Positions 36,301 through 39,838 of a stretch of 64,000 bases of DNA are shown one piece after another. The translations under genes and the position numbers were made by a program. The number at the start of each line of letters is the position of its first letter. Within the stretch, counting starts at the first letter, position 1. The stretch comes from Bacteroidales bacterium UBA1181 (GTDB lineage Bacteria > Bacteroidota > Bacteroidia > Bacteroidales > Paludibacteraceae): NCBI GenBank assembly GCA_002310215.1, contig DBYR01000018.1:113024-177023 (forward strand), written 5' to 3'. Below the pieces are notes generated by a model. That model worked only from the letters and a program-made list of their open reading frames with translations. It was not told the DNA's origin and did not search any database.

Positions 36301-37276
36301 TAAAGACACCATCTGTAAGGGTGAAGAGATGGAACTCACCGCACATGGCGCAAGAAGCTTCATCTGGAGCACAGCCGATACGGTCAGCACCATCAGAAGG
36401 AGGCTGAACAACTCTATGACCTACACCGTCAAGGGTATGAGTTTCAACAACAATTGTACCGCTGTACTTTCCAAGACAGTACACGTCAACCAATTGCCTA
36501 ACGTGAGGATGTTCGTGAAGAAGGATGGTTGTCCTGAATCCGAGACAAAGGTTGACCTGAGCGCAAGAGGAGCCAAGTACTACACATGGTCAAGTCATCC
36601 GTACGTCTCCGAGATTGCAACAAGTATAGGCGATTCCATATTCGACGCAATCATCGACGAACCGACCACCATTGTTGTCCATGGTGTGGACGGAAACGGT
36701 TGCCGTTCAACGGATAGCGTACGCGTGGAACCAGTTCCTTTCGAACCAATCCAGTTCAAAGTCAGCCCTGGTGTCATCGAACACGACAACCCAATCATCG
36801 CCATGAACGGATACTATCCGGAAGAGGCAAAATGGACTTGGGATCCGGGAGACCATTCAGAATTGATTGAGCGTAAAAACGCCACCCACACCTATTCTCA
36901 CGCAGGACTTGTGGATTCGTTCGTCGTGAGAGTCGTTGCCGAGGACAAACGGAAATGCTTGTACCATGGAGACACCACCATCTACGTTTGGAAGGACTTC
37001 TGGGCTCCTAACGCCTTCACGCCGAACAACGACGGAGAAAACGATGTGTTCAGATTCCTCGGCACCGAGTTCTTGACAGACTTCCATTTCACCATCTTCG
37101 ACAGAAGCGGTAGAATCGTATTCACCGGTGATGACAAGGATGCGGCTTGGGATGGAACCTGCGACGGCAAAGAGTGCGGCTGGGGCGTATACGGATACGT
37201 CGTCAACTACAAGAGCACCTTCAAAGGCCTGAACAAGGGAGGCGAGCGACGAGGTACCGTCACACTGATTAGATAA
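12362..37276 (+). CDS. Giant 8,304-residue Ig-like-repeat surface protein with T9SS type B C-terminal domain
   Basis: One uninterrupted 24.9-kb frame. The ATG at 12362 could be replaced by ATGs at 12380 or 12386; the last gives a compact signal peptide (MKCIKILFTIFWANVY..., cleavage near VWA-IN). Residues ~30-460 form a unique Cys-containing N-terminal region that I do not recognise. Residues ~470-590 look PKD-like (IEYRWNCTDG..., GRYTVTLDITTEKGC). About 90 Ig-like domains follow, each with the Cys / Y-x-W / G-C pattern. The last ~95 residues are a CHU_C sorting domain (WKDFWAPNAFTPNNDG..., FDRSGRIVF, WGVYGYVV, GTVTLIR). The expected fate is export by T9SS and attachment at the cell surface; adhesion is inferred from the SprB-like family. 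The tail and last domains match the upstream gene closely, so the two are tandem paralogues. No SprF/PorP-type gene follows. Confidence 0.94.
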   Translation: MEETKSMYMKCIKILFTIFWANVYICNSVWAINEDTPNLSFENGAASFPTTFSDDDLGVWKRYYGFYGAEHFDVTQVVNKISTHHNGEARAIGGRGDEDNDGWVRYGVELSYTLPNRTNSTTYPNTGKYTIANGLQGKFDIITDRTLDPSVYNTADCRTKVPFYTMPNKLEDGQKVVRIGSTGNTETRYSSYEPRGYYRRAHAERMVYSFEVKENSTLLTVQFAAFLEDPDDPSQPAQAGAHIADERPTTSVSVTLKKNGTNQIVKPVCSEYEASLNNSQLDLGIVEKECNNYARNSSPARYKDWTTNVYDLRENIGDIVTIEVWVHDCLLELPMCSECKRLFHNTTVTYTNGIPYLQCQRTSRIIDNKGGIAGEYGWSSDYVGCNARHRAYLKPTAGGHRAYCYFTANTKKMEMLVDNCPENNRITITAPTGFTFYTWKTGEGVSLETDPLHPNIAYVDRAAIQENMDYICEMSGDDPACSKIYGIVQLAKDPLGAKFTKKIACDNEVSFTNESYITPVKQQSGDTIKPDRIIEYRWNCTDGHGHNFSLTTTEKDETPTWILEYTQENKGRYTVTLDITTEKGCHATYSEEITVSPREDISIDGVTEVCEGNSTTLQISNYNDPGNTFFWYKTATLGTLLPSDDLLQEGQDYTDSKLTFTPEPGTTHIYVKILKPGAENDCYFTKSFDVTTKKVPAISVSGTGTNANMNVRPKYVDICEAGEAHLNARETTSPAIGISKWMWSDLKNTAANTVSPQDTTLYYITAEGSNGCVAKDSIQVNVMKKPILQINGGDEICVNDSITLHANSLLNDVTNTALYKWYRLSQNNTDEISSPTHEMGGSGTDSLIVTHSTPSAIGSDDYMYRLEGTNQYGCKSFVDKQVVVRDNPSPIIPDLTPVCKGENVIIYIYGADSTKIVEENKNEFDKIPYSASLSTPRDSIHVITINHYNSVTCTTKVVKPVRMDSVPSIEITGETEICSGGSITLTATDTTSYDSYQETITKTYSWTDANHTTTAQMTAQPNTSTTYGVTITNSKNCSATKNIDVTINPLPRVIAEANNGKVCPNGTDTLKAYIIENGARVALSECRWFSDPDTLHPLVGYASLNGTKNDSIKVSNITTQTTYYVVGVNGKGCKRVAQVTIYLKTPPTITIAGETEICNKGNIVLTAAGAESYRWELVTGKAPDTVITAKGTNNPLAEQANYDRDTTIRYYVYGTKDGCEGYNYKDVNVYKEPNITITGPNSVCYGVPADLTAHGSVSSYLWTGLSKTDANIQVVPIGTEQTFQVTGYNAKGCPGTAQHKVKVNPNPNLSIEEANPVCPGEKAVNINVRDINSGNLSNIEWSINGSVISNPRDVALNDTTKFRVTAQNEHGCSATDSAIVIVYPKPILSITAPAVCEGEEIVATVDGAASYQWYEGNGNTATQTNQTGTKYTKTNYNGPSPYRFSVIGYENGCPSDRKDTFITIKKKPTFTIAGDTAYCENSTMQLAANGIDNADVQAYLWSTGDVTSSISKSALLDINSISLTITNQEGCTNEARRGIVVKENPKIEIRPTKEAVCEGDSVQMYAWAAKDANSLSLTYGWEQKAKGEPNFRTYDKTLFTSNVYRIPNDSIEPTLQTTTTYKAEGTEIHNYLLLNNTHLTCVSSAEKTIVANPKPAVFITGADSICSGTETNLIAYNTNSNAIIKSWSWESSNLDPSETHTLSYTSTGVVTGHAAYTAIASTNDGCTGESTHNIEVYPAFKFSIDGSQYTCENDSFKIFAVPDANNKYKKVTDYKYQWSPQGGVSDTASGIIYETTNFTLSITDPKGCKADTQSIVLFRKLPKITLSADPVCEGQEATIKAVSDSIMQTIQWGTNTIHNLSAQADKTKDFFSQVINQSTTFTVFGTDVMGCKSQEEIIVVDPITAPDLSITGVTNACAGSNVDLIAATSSGHDIKWYDYEGDVIGNLLTSQDGLLSLNSVTVGTHKFIAIVDNGSCDTRKTHTLVVTSNPTVKIETKVGNNWKDLNALEICENNSVNVRTQDCGTSSGLTYAWNISNTSACETTFTPDNDATCIVTVTDDAQCTGKDTLQIIVNRNPILTINGISNGDTIVCADNDKSNTVKLIAGNGGGSDYIWTNATADHTSSHDSIANVTVNGGETTISVTGTSIKGCPGATSYTIKAKAYPTFEANDTFACIGDYATVKVRSGNADTYEWSWTEGGQNKTANGTNLTEILNVAEKIYSLTATKDGCKTEAKSVKITGYNKPDLNISSDKDICFGETIQLQASGADSLLKWSNGNGLTDGGSGIATVKPNATGVHKYTVIGYNSQAIGGCYKDTFVTVNVRPIPNFTVTGDKNICAGNELTLTAENKNTSDNSVQFNWQWEDNGTNKTETNKTTITPTLTNNGTQDATVVITTYATNSIGCTDFIKHSVTVKASPEFTVPAINICEGNDAIVNIPNVTSVYWAFDKKTTGPSRTLPFDTINKYKATIGFDITGYKNGCGKRDTIDNITIQAKPSITFSTEGITGADDAEGTGKICLNATGVKITAATNVNNPKWKWNGTTGAAIYEPEPNTTGLMTYTVNVTDNNGCSNTKQYNLTVLANPILRISDDGGTNYELTGKGKVCEKEALTLKVKPDVEEAGMSYTWTTGVAGTANGNTYTIGENVLTDDKTFIIEGVNPNGCKGTTKYDLTVNKYPNTKIKWDNKCAGENVTVEIENASNNAQYNWEWTIGSETKTASNTRYVTQQLTDDTNFKVTASGNGCTKDNDTLVTVKKNPSFKLKPDSISFCKNGSPISITATSTDPYTYKWTEGSTELKTDNTTTTSTLDNRQPSRNTRYVVEATSADKCHTKDTAVVTVISLPKPSIHKEGAPCVGNTIKWTAIGQTGSTYKWYVNNEEIEHGPSTHSGISFIVGGAGDAELSVRISEGFNDNGVTIAVEEHPAHSTNCSIERVSETLKKQNKPNITSADTTRCKGDGRKTVNVQGAKIYRWLDENGTAYATGSSFTEELAESKTYIVEGTDGSCVDTAEITIWVNELPSINIDARGGRKSHDTVYACVNNNVTLTATPAHPASYHFATSDHSEQGFNYMWDNISANADDSLIANVSSTLPQRHTVKVTDNNTNCSNTQNYTVTGIALPDVTISGEKAVCRNSAVSLTATSNKAIADGQYAWTVNNVSSSTTSNIIKVEGVDTTTNNNRPYTITVTATDADGCQGTKDYTVTNKPDPKADIKDTVVCRSELATLKVGSNSQADYYVWPDGSMGGTQWISDKVITGNDTTYNYKAVLNECELRGTVKVSNLNLPQFDLTVKNSEGVDITSNPVVCTNANEITLKGVIVSANDASNSTWKWKNFDGVTTDSLKNDPTKKTTYTATLTDGKGCKSQKNITVNVNIPEKISIEGPSAICENMEGTYVLSGLTTGGIYIPSLNDYAKAELEQNEGTVTIKNIKGDITLYVSGNGGNGCQCEMDSIEIKMTPKPAIAIAVTPASQKICSGDDVKMSASVATGVSVQWDGLSAGYLDNNQKLFNTSMNDVVNTFRAVATTTGGCVNDTNIDITVHPLPTINVAGKDICYGTNDSLVATSNASNFLWEGEHIVGSKNAGKVYIEDIRSDANYNVTVTDVNRCKKDTTVKVVVHSNPIVKITRETEGTDDQRICKDSVLVLTEQNNANGTNEYFHNWYYVGTTGKVRISGGRTIRPRIDQDSTFRVIVTRNYTLNDPLSHSTFTLACEDSTDYTVTKKDAPRFTVIPDTVCNGDNAKLSIQSNETGISYNWDWKKATESTFTGNQLGGSNLTIPAVKEPYSVKVTGTKENCPHDTTVAVNVHQLPNIADFTSVSVCIGKDTSFTPSVTFDMTYNNQNGVANDGYVWAASKDANSMITPIGADGKLSVSPKQTGVRTYTLTVTDKNGCVNSNTAELTVSAKPNINIAGNTYVCPNTQTTLSVDNSANTFKSIKWYADTMKTQEIGTGTTFSPNIKEKDTTFYVAVNVGETDGIHCEEMKEVSVRVKPMPKITANGVKTICKGGSTRITLIGNSGGTYKWLGNAAQYGNSADVTLNPTVTTQYQVEATTSDGCLVNVEFSITVNELPIVLINGKKAGDTTVCLGYEVPMAKGGNANEYQWSNRTTNDTYTPKPNANTNYWLVGTNTTTGCKDTARFNVKVAALPIVQAEGDIYECKGKDVTLSVKNPETSNPQITYSWYVGDTTSANLIGTSYNKVVKADSSVTYIVKVQEVHNITGQPAFACASTSTQRLIVKDNPKMQLTPDTSVCENNYITLTATSPSATFHWEEANSANSSISVQIKSDTVFHVTATKNGCSSDSFITVRKLALPTLKAAEIDTICYNTAANLSVTASGGNGSGYIYEWDSHNINVANGSTATTVLLTNTMSTYKFPVKVTDGKGCVGKDTALVNVKALPAITIEGDKYICEGSSKTYTSKVVNGTAPNTYQWIENTTDIQGATNASYNVTMGTEDTKTISLRVTTSRGCENVSEPFIIHKWEKPTLSIIGDTILCNGESTTIRVAGAGSDPSKYVWNGNGLNNANGLSQTFRPTTGQTGDNRFIYSLKGTDKNGCEKDTTFSILVHQRPIVHLTTTNTDICEKGQTSLLATTAVPATNIKYEWNTGESNTNQTGSHGITISPSQTTEYRIVTTNTETECTDTATQTITVHKRPIIELEAPAIACTESTVDLKAVQRGGSAPTLFSWSNNVKNPSSNTAKVDIINTDESVEVYAGHKIDNINLTCWDTARATIAVRDTPNVTISYNDAICFGNVQRFTLATGEADFFIWPGTTNKTSIAQFTETEAKSVGAYTDAITVIKRYMASTTSIECTQEYPVAYNVSPTPQVKIDGPAFVCTGESVELTAIDTSARINNVNQNIVENLTVWENTGNDTGNAGHLTVSVSPTKDELYKATLTNGFGCSATGQYVLSAHTKPKVSIKGDSIYCQDSISDVYVSGNNLIYIQWKNEETGYIHEVGDPTGTNLLTGEQLHLRVKLSNDSSYSVIAFNNQFCKATGEINLHKKPNPSIVLAGPDHVCKGSDATLSASGATSYVWVGISNTRSTYTDKGLVQKTTYKVRGTTDGCTSEATKTVGIWERPEIAIFDGSKEDTAVCYRDSIELTAQKIGNVGAAMQKFEWQGYGERNSIVAHANNEQKYIVYGTDENGCLDTAEITVKVNPLPTFDFTYPTKLCDQTEDYLEANKADLKYIWGVDGDGQAKTFGNNAGNTKETIVVTDTTTYYALAKDEKGCISDTVKHTVIWKPNPEIKINTKDTVCYGSAVALTAEDTVVGSIYQTSFQWLDSQRNILKTNGNNYTSDILKGATKFIIVGEKEGCRSESDTIVRVWNLPDVTITDAKTGRSDIAQACLHGEVQLNATVENAPSPFTYKWDDKSTSASTPDNKDSIVLSPRNEGEKHIVLVTDGHNCQNRDTIGIHINELPSFDVNGVSDVCSDTTNKLYTTPRTTGYELSYNWYENKNNVNEVITWVENGVTYQSLNRDTIYMPILKSAVLKVEGSYTINEIVCSDIQTYEVKAKLTPTIKIGTNDTTICMGNAVSLIVTGNSSRYDWTNDRGEDLNSKKYNDYTLIDTVWTKTKFIVEGELEGCKKQDSVTIDIYELPNVTIQSETPSICYGDSVILRAVGDKAYSKYQWRIAGNQNLLGSDSAALHESPKIQTDYTVLVTEEHTKNGNVVAYCENSDTFSVSVNELPTFSLKAASFICEGENVLVTATPENTGDALTYHWGDDKNGDYEAANTHEFTTVRTNSATQTYSFVAWAQDVNGCKNKDSVTVRTKLYPLANIDYPDSVCWGNQATMTGKNAAATYAWYTISGNDSTLLSEQTNYTTQAPTFANGIRQQTQFVAKVTMQECTQDTLFTIDRWDLPNIKIQGSPKLTICEASIDTLIATGSDIELVSPNQVYKWENNAYSYIDRYEIAPTSETVYHLAGMDSHGCENFDTVTVNLEKRPVFSLHSEPSVCANDTTIGWVKVEARSAQSLLFSWMAQDSTPVLLYTSKDLSSQKSSKAQSGWLPLTKDTTLYVTAKSTGVGMMGCEEIDVINIKADPYPAISVIRKTDTVCVGTSAYIQVRTDITSDFSWSNGSTTNYIQEVINEDNTKFTVTATSEKGCASSMDFSVDVWDLPTIRAIDTAICYNSSVELTAVCTKTDPSTNPSEVTYRWNAADVDGATYTTTTLTSPATFIVKVTDKHECVATGKANVGINPLPEFTPTLLEPICRGGNARIVGGNIYLKYNWDYNADPDAFDPRIGFSETNPYILNNVDPMGTDTTFTVWGRDVNGCINNRDITIHVKEYPTLAFKMDTNYVCYGGEKLIYVTGANDGYTWTVNGVESDSKNNYLRLTNVKEEQHIHVEGITNGCSTPIDTVVHVWSLPNIEIEASKTRLCLNDSVKLNGKNGKEGEYKWIFNGSREDTVEVKVRKVGENIYNLFGKDENGCSNTTSITIYADTLPNIRIEGLDSICVGGIAELTGRGAENYQWLTEDDMVITSGMTFTPTINSDTTFNVIGIDGNGCAGQADIEMTAKAYPAITYHTSTGKDSVCYGNRLTIYLNGAESYEWVNENSTDNYLTQEFTTSKTFEVKGTTRGCESKKEINIGIWKLPKPQLDAPEAICFNKQAEISISEKDTQAGREEMPISVKWRHNGSTEYNITDSPSADKWYYATSTDTNGCRHIDSILVKVNPLPTDLTIDGEQAICKDSMVTLQASSKQFDIVRYAWHTQADGSDTTAYGKYTDQIDLKVEDEIVIYVTATDKNTCQYTTSHKVVAKTHPELVPNYAPYVCEGSRSTISVRGATEYIWDDGTTNSYRTVEIVSDTMFTVKGMANGCESTIDTIKIGRWELPVIAITSQDNKSFEICHGQESLTMIATGGVPTGYIWNTRDTSAAITVSPLNTTRYEVMGTDAHGCQNKADTIVTVHSLPTISIEGDAAVCEKDTFTLKAVTNDDGAISTYAWNTDLSGWQDMEVKKDSQYLVMPITADTHFEVTVTDSFGCWNKAGKDVKMKEYPQLKFPSPNPNYVCFGNTTTIAVEGANSYLWEDGTTQRSFITSPSKDSTYVVAGTTNGCTTIDSVTIYVKPLPVITIEGDGKGENRDSICYSDEINLTASGAGEKGMYTWNTGIINDVLTVSPLNTTNYTVVGTDTFGCAKDTTFTVGVIPLPSFEIKGQELICQNDTNKIWLEYEDKSLTFEWAGTYEMDGDTIFPKVENNESYIVTAKDIYQCAKTKSLAVKVKPYPILEDDAVKEICMGSPVKITVTGATDYEWSGGAVGNTFTDTPSQDTTYYVYGTTNGCTTYKEYPITILPLPIITITGKTHDLCSGQTMPLTADGAKSYIWSTGKASNRIDIRPTSTTEYVVVGTDYKGCEGTDTFLVNVRPLPQIAIDGDYAVCEGSNAKLYVIPSGNTSPLETYIWKYEGNDIGSEDTIYTQVDETQNINLRVIDIYGCEATANTTVKSKPYPKLVVPENETVCTERTITLTVAGANAYEWQDNGYPIDNNANTLTRKMDEIGSQQFKVRGTTDGCTSDWYDMNVEVVDHPNVTISGDNQVCLNKFAHLTASGIQNGTYIWSEGSQGESIDIKPMSTTTYSVIGYDQFGCEGTAEIKVTVNIPAEISIDGPKSVCSENGDLTLIVINNSDKLLNYTWLDNNSHMATRRDNIDIPTSYRVMAVDENGCESYAEHTVSVTKNPSITLTGNMEVCEDEQIVISAFGTATSYLWSNGTEINQLNTLAVFNDATAQGNSSTRRFRVYGMLNGCESYVDTTVIINKKPTLSYDGKTTICQGEQLEITAEGAKLYSWSNGANTQTLKTRPANNTRYTLIGIGENGCRSVIEVPVIVYPQPQFTITGDRQACRGASAYLQAQGTGITYRWGFGSDECTDAESGNEASIAVEVIGSETQVFVKAIDVNNCTAMKTTRIKALEPPTLKYNGETRVCAGTSINLTAQGASSYYWIVGGDTVRGMNFSYRPEENMTVNLHGTLGECSSDIKVYIQADPAPKISITGKDTICKGEEMELTAHGARSFIWSTADTVSTIRRRLNNSMTYTVKGMSFNNNCTAVLSKTVHVNQLPNVRMFVKKDGCPESETKVDLSARGAKYYTWSSHPYVSEIATSIGDSIFDAIIDEPTTIVVHGVDGNGCRSTDSVRVEPVPFEPIQFKVSPGVIEHDNPIIAMNGYYPEEAKWTWDPGDHSELIERKNATHTYSHAGLVDSFVVRVVAEDKRKCLYHGDTTIYVWKDFWAPNAFTPNNDGENDVFRFLGTEFLTDFHFTIFDRSGRIVFTGDDKDAAWDGTCDGKECGWGVYGYVVNYKSTFKGLNKGGERRGTVTLIR
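14158..36730 (+). repeat. Array of about 90 Ig-like domains with three-domain super-period at its end
   Basis: Counted as for the upstream paralogue. In the last third, class A domains recur every third domain, with first-Cys codons at 31235, 31934, 32651, 33362, 34040, 34709, 35393 and 36095. The spacing is 669-717 nt, or 223-239 residues. Class A domains there are usually entered by a K-x-Y-P, H-P or similar linker and left by W-x-L-P or x-P-L-P. The first half of the array is less regular, with more varied domain lengths and linkers. Confidence 0.8.
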
Positions 37277-37301
37277 TAATCTATATTTGTTAATATGTAG
37301 G

Positions 37302-37338
37302 AAACGAGGAATGCGCTATCTTTGCACATTCCTCGTTT
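37302..37338 (+). promoter_or_regulatory. Perfect inverted repeat enclosing a TATCTTTG promoter element upstream of mutS2
   Basis: Arms 37302-37313 and 37327-37338 are perfectly complementary over 12 bp (core CGAGGAATG). The 13-nt loop holds TATCTTTG (37317-37324), an exact TAnnTTTG -7 box. A second match, TATATTTG, lies at 37282-37289. The hairpin could help terminate the upstream giant gene, although it lacks a proper T tract; the loop box is the best promoter candidate for mutS2 at 37354. Confidence 0.5.
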
Positions 37339-37353
37339 AGCGATTATAAAACA

Positions 37354-39786
37354 ATGATTCAACAAGAGACCTTCGAAACTAAAACTGGCTTTGACAAGAT
37401 ACGAGAATTGCTGAAGAACCACTGCTCTTCCCAATTGGGCAAGGACAAGGTGGACGGAATAGAGTACTCGACCCAATACGAAACACTCATCAGCCTACTC
37501 AACCAAACGCACGAATTCACCAAGATCATCGAGGAGGAGGATTTTCCCTCCGACCCTTTCTATGACGTACGTGAAGGCCTAAAAAGAATCGAGACGGAAG
37601 GTTTTTACCTCTCCGAGCAAGAGCTATACGAACTGCGCCGCTCCATCGAGACCATCGGAGAGATCGTGAAATTCTTCGACGAGAAGAGCGAAGAGCATTT
37701 CTACTACCTCAAACAACTCGCTACGGACGTCTTCACCTTCCCCGACCTCATGCGCACCATCGACCGCATCTTGGATAAGTTCGGGCACATCAAGGACAAC
37801 GCGACACCCGAGTTGGCATCCATCCGCAGAAGCATAGCCGTCGAGGAGAGTTCCATCACACGAGCCATCAGCCATGCCATGCAACTGGCGAAGAAGGAAG
37901 GGTTCATCGAGGAAGACACGAAACCGACATTCAGGGACGGACGCTTGCTCATCCCTGTACCGCCCGCCTATAAAAGAAAGATACGAGGCATCGTACATGA
38001 CGAATCCGCCACCGGCAAAACGGTCTTCATCGAACCAGAGGCCGCCGTCGAAATCAACAATAAAATCAATGAGCTTAAGGTTGAAGAGCGGAAAGAGATC
38101 ATAAAAATCCTCACCGCCATCAGTTCGGAAATTCGTCCACGGACTCCAGAGATACTGGATTCTTTCGATTTCCTCGCACAGATAGACTTCATACGCGCCA
38201 AGGCCCTCTTCGCCCAAGACACAGACGCTGTATTGCCGAAGATCAGCAAAGAGGCGCTCATGGATTGGAGCATCGCCCGACACCCTCTCCTCTTGCTCAA
38301 TAACCGACGTCTAGGGAAAGAGGTCGTGCCACTCAACATCACACTAAACGCAAACAATAGAATCCTCATCATTTCGGGTCCCAACGCCGGAGGTAAGTCC
38401 GTCTGCCTAAAAACGGTAGGACTGCTACAATACATGATGCAATGTGGCATACTCGTCCCGATGCACGCAACCAGCCACATGGGCATCTTCGGCAAGATAC
38501 TCATCGACATAGGCGACGAACAATCCATCGAGAACGACCTCAGCACCTATAGTTCGCACCTCTCCAACATGAAACTCTTCGTGAAACAATGCGACGGGAA
38601 GAGCCTACTGCTCATCGATGAGTTCGGAAGCGGTACGGAACCTCGTATCGGAGGAGCCATCGCGGAGGCGCTCTTGGACCATTTCAACCAAAAGAAATCC
38701 TTCGGTGTCATCACCACCCACTACACCAACCTCAAGAACTTCGCGGAGGAGACGGAGGGCATCATCAACGGAGCCATGCTCTACGACAGACATAAGATGC
38801 AGCCACTATTCCAACTGGAGATAGGCAATCCTGGCAGCTCCTTCGCCGTGGAAATCGCCAGAAAAATAGGCTTGCCAGAGTCCGTCATCGAGGAGGCGAC
38901 GAGGAAGGTGGGAGAAGACTTCGTCAACATGGACAAATACCTGCAAGACGTGGTGAGGGACAAACGCTATTGGGAGGCTAAACGACAGAGCATCAAGCAG
39001 AAAGAGAAAAGACTGGACGAATTGACCGCCAAATACGAAGAGGAGTTGGAGGATATGGCCAAACAGAAAAAAGCAGTCATCCGAGAGGCTAAACAAGAGT
39101 CCCAACAAATGCTCGAACAAGCCAACGCCGCCATCGAAAAAACCATACGGGAGATCAAGGAGGCACAAGCCGACAAGGAGAAGACCAAGGAAGCCCGCAA
39201 AAACTTCGAAGCCTTCAAGGAGGAGCACAAACAGAAAGGCGACGTGGACATCTCCAATCAAAGGAAGATACAACCCCGCAAACCCATCCAACAGAAAAAA
39301 ACGAAAGAGGAAAGCAAAGAGACATTCACCGTGGGTGATACCGTGCGCATCAAAGGACAAGGAGGATATGCGACCATCCTCGAACTGAAGGGAGACAATG
39401 CGACCATCGCCATCGGGCAGATTAAATCGACGGTCAAGACCAACCGATTGGAGAAGATGAGCAAGAACATGATCAAGAAGGAAAACGCCAAGAGCTCGTT
39501 CGTCAGCGAGGCGACTTCCGATGACCTCAGAAAGAGGCAACTCAACTTCAAACGTGAGATTGATGTGCGAGGCATGCGGGGAGACGAGGCATTGCAGGCC
39601 GTCACATACTTCATCGACGATGCGATCATGGTGAACGTGGACCAAGTGCGGATCCTCCATGGGACAGGCACGGGCGCACTCCGCCAACTCATCCGTCAAT
39701 ACCTGCAGACCATCTCCGGAATCAAAAATTTCCACGACGAACACATTCAGTTCGGTGGAGCAGGCATAACTGTTGTAGAATTCTAA
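37354..39786 (+). CDS. mutS2: MutS2 family DNA mismatch/recombination ATPase with Smr domain
   Basis: 810 residues, near the usual MutS2 length. It lacks the N-terminal mismatch-recognition domain of MutS. The order is: core/lever region (~1-300); ATPase with Walker A GPNAGGKS at residues 342-349 and a Walker B LLIDEFGSGTEP; a long charged coiled coil (~520-640, rich in E, K and Q); a KOW-like basic segment (FTVGDTVRIKGQGGYATI); and a C-terminal Smr domain (IDVRGMRGDEAL ... ILHGTGTGAL). Family members bind branched DNA or collided ribosomes depending on species; which applies here cannot be told. It is transcribed alone or with the outer-membrane protein gene 52 nt downstream, which has its own promoter match. 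Confidence 0.95.
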   Translation: MIQQETFETKTGFDKIRELLKNHCSSQLGKDKVDGIEYSTQYETLISLLNQTHEFTKIIEEEDFPSDPFYDVREGLKRIETEGFYLSEQELYELRRSIETIGEIVKFFDEKSEEHFYYLKQLATDVFTFPDLMRTIDRILDKFGHIKDNATPELASIRRSIAVEESSITRAISHAMQLAKKEGFIEEDTKPTFRDGRLLIPVPPAYKRKIRGIVHDESATGKTVFIEPEAAVEINNKINELKVEERKEIIKILTAISSEIRPRTPEILDSFDFLAQIDFIRAKALFAQDTDAVLPKISKEALMDWSIARHPLLLLNNRRLGKEVVPLNITLNANNRILIISGPNAGGKSVCLKTVGLLQYMMQCGILVPMHATSHMGIFGKILIDIGDEQSIENDLSTYSSHLSNMKLFVKQCDGKSLLLIDEFGSGTEPRIGGAIAEALLDHFNQKKSFGVITTHYTNLKNFAEETEGIINGAMLYDRHKMQPLFQLEIGNPGSSFAVEIARKIGLPESVIEEATRKVGEDFVNMDKYLQDVVRDKRYWEAKRQSIKQKEKRLDELTAKYEEELEDMAKQKKAVIREAKQESQQMLEQANAAIEKTIREIKEAQADKEKTKEARKNFEAFKEEHKQKGDVDISNQRKIQPRKPIQQKKTKEESKETFTVGDTVRIKGQGGYATILELKGDNATIAIGQIKSTVKTNRLEKMSKNMIKKENAKSSFVSEATSDDLRKRQLNFKREIDVRGMRGDEALQAVTYFIDDAIMVNVDQVRILHGTGTGALRQLIRQYLQTISGIKNFHDEHIQFGGAGITVVEF

Positions 39787-39803
39787 ATGATTTATTATTT
39801 TTG
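39773..39803 (+). promoter_or_regulatory. Promoter for the outer-membrane beta-barrel gene
   Basis: TTG at 39773-39775, a 20-nt spacer and TATTTTTG at 39796-39803 fit the Bacteroidetes consensus exactly. The site overlaps the end of mutS2. The leader to the ATG at 39839 is AT-rich. Confidence 0.6.
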
Positions 39804-39838
39804 CCTAAATTTTATAAAAATATAAATTTTTATATTCC

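Noticed and set aside
2..37276. Evenly spaced short DNA repeats (such as AACGGATGT) resembling a CRISPR-like or MITE-like pattern
   Set aside because: They are in frame and encode the N-G-C motif at the end of each Ig-like domain. Spacing varies and the sequences between them code for domains.
37354..39786. Assignment as the mismatch-repair protein MutS
   Set aside because: It lacks the N-terminal mismatch-binding domain and has the Smr domain that defines MutS2.
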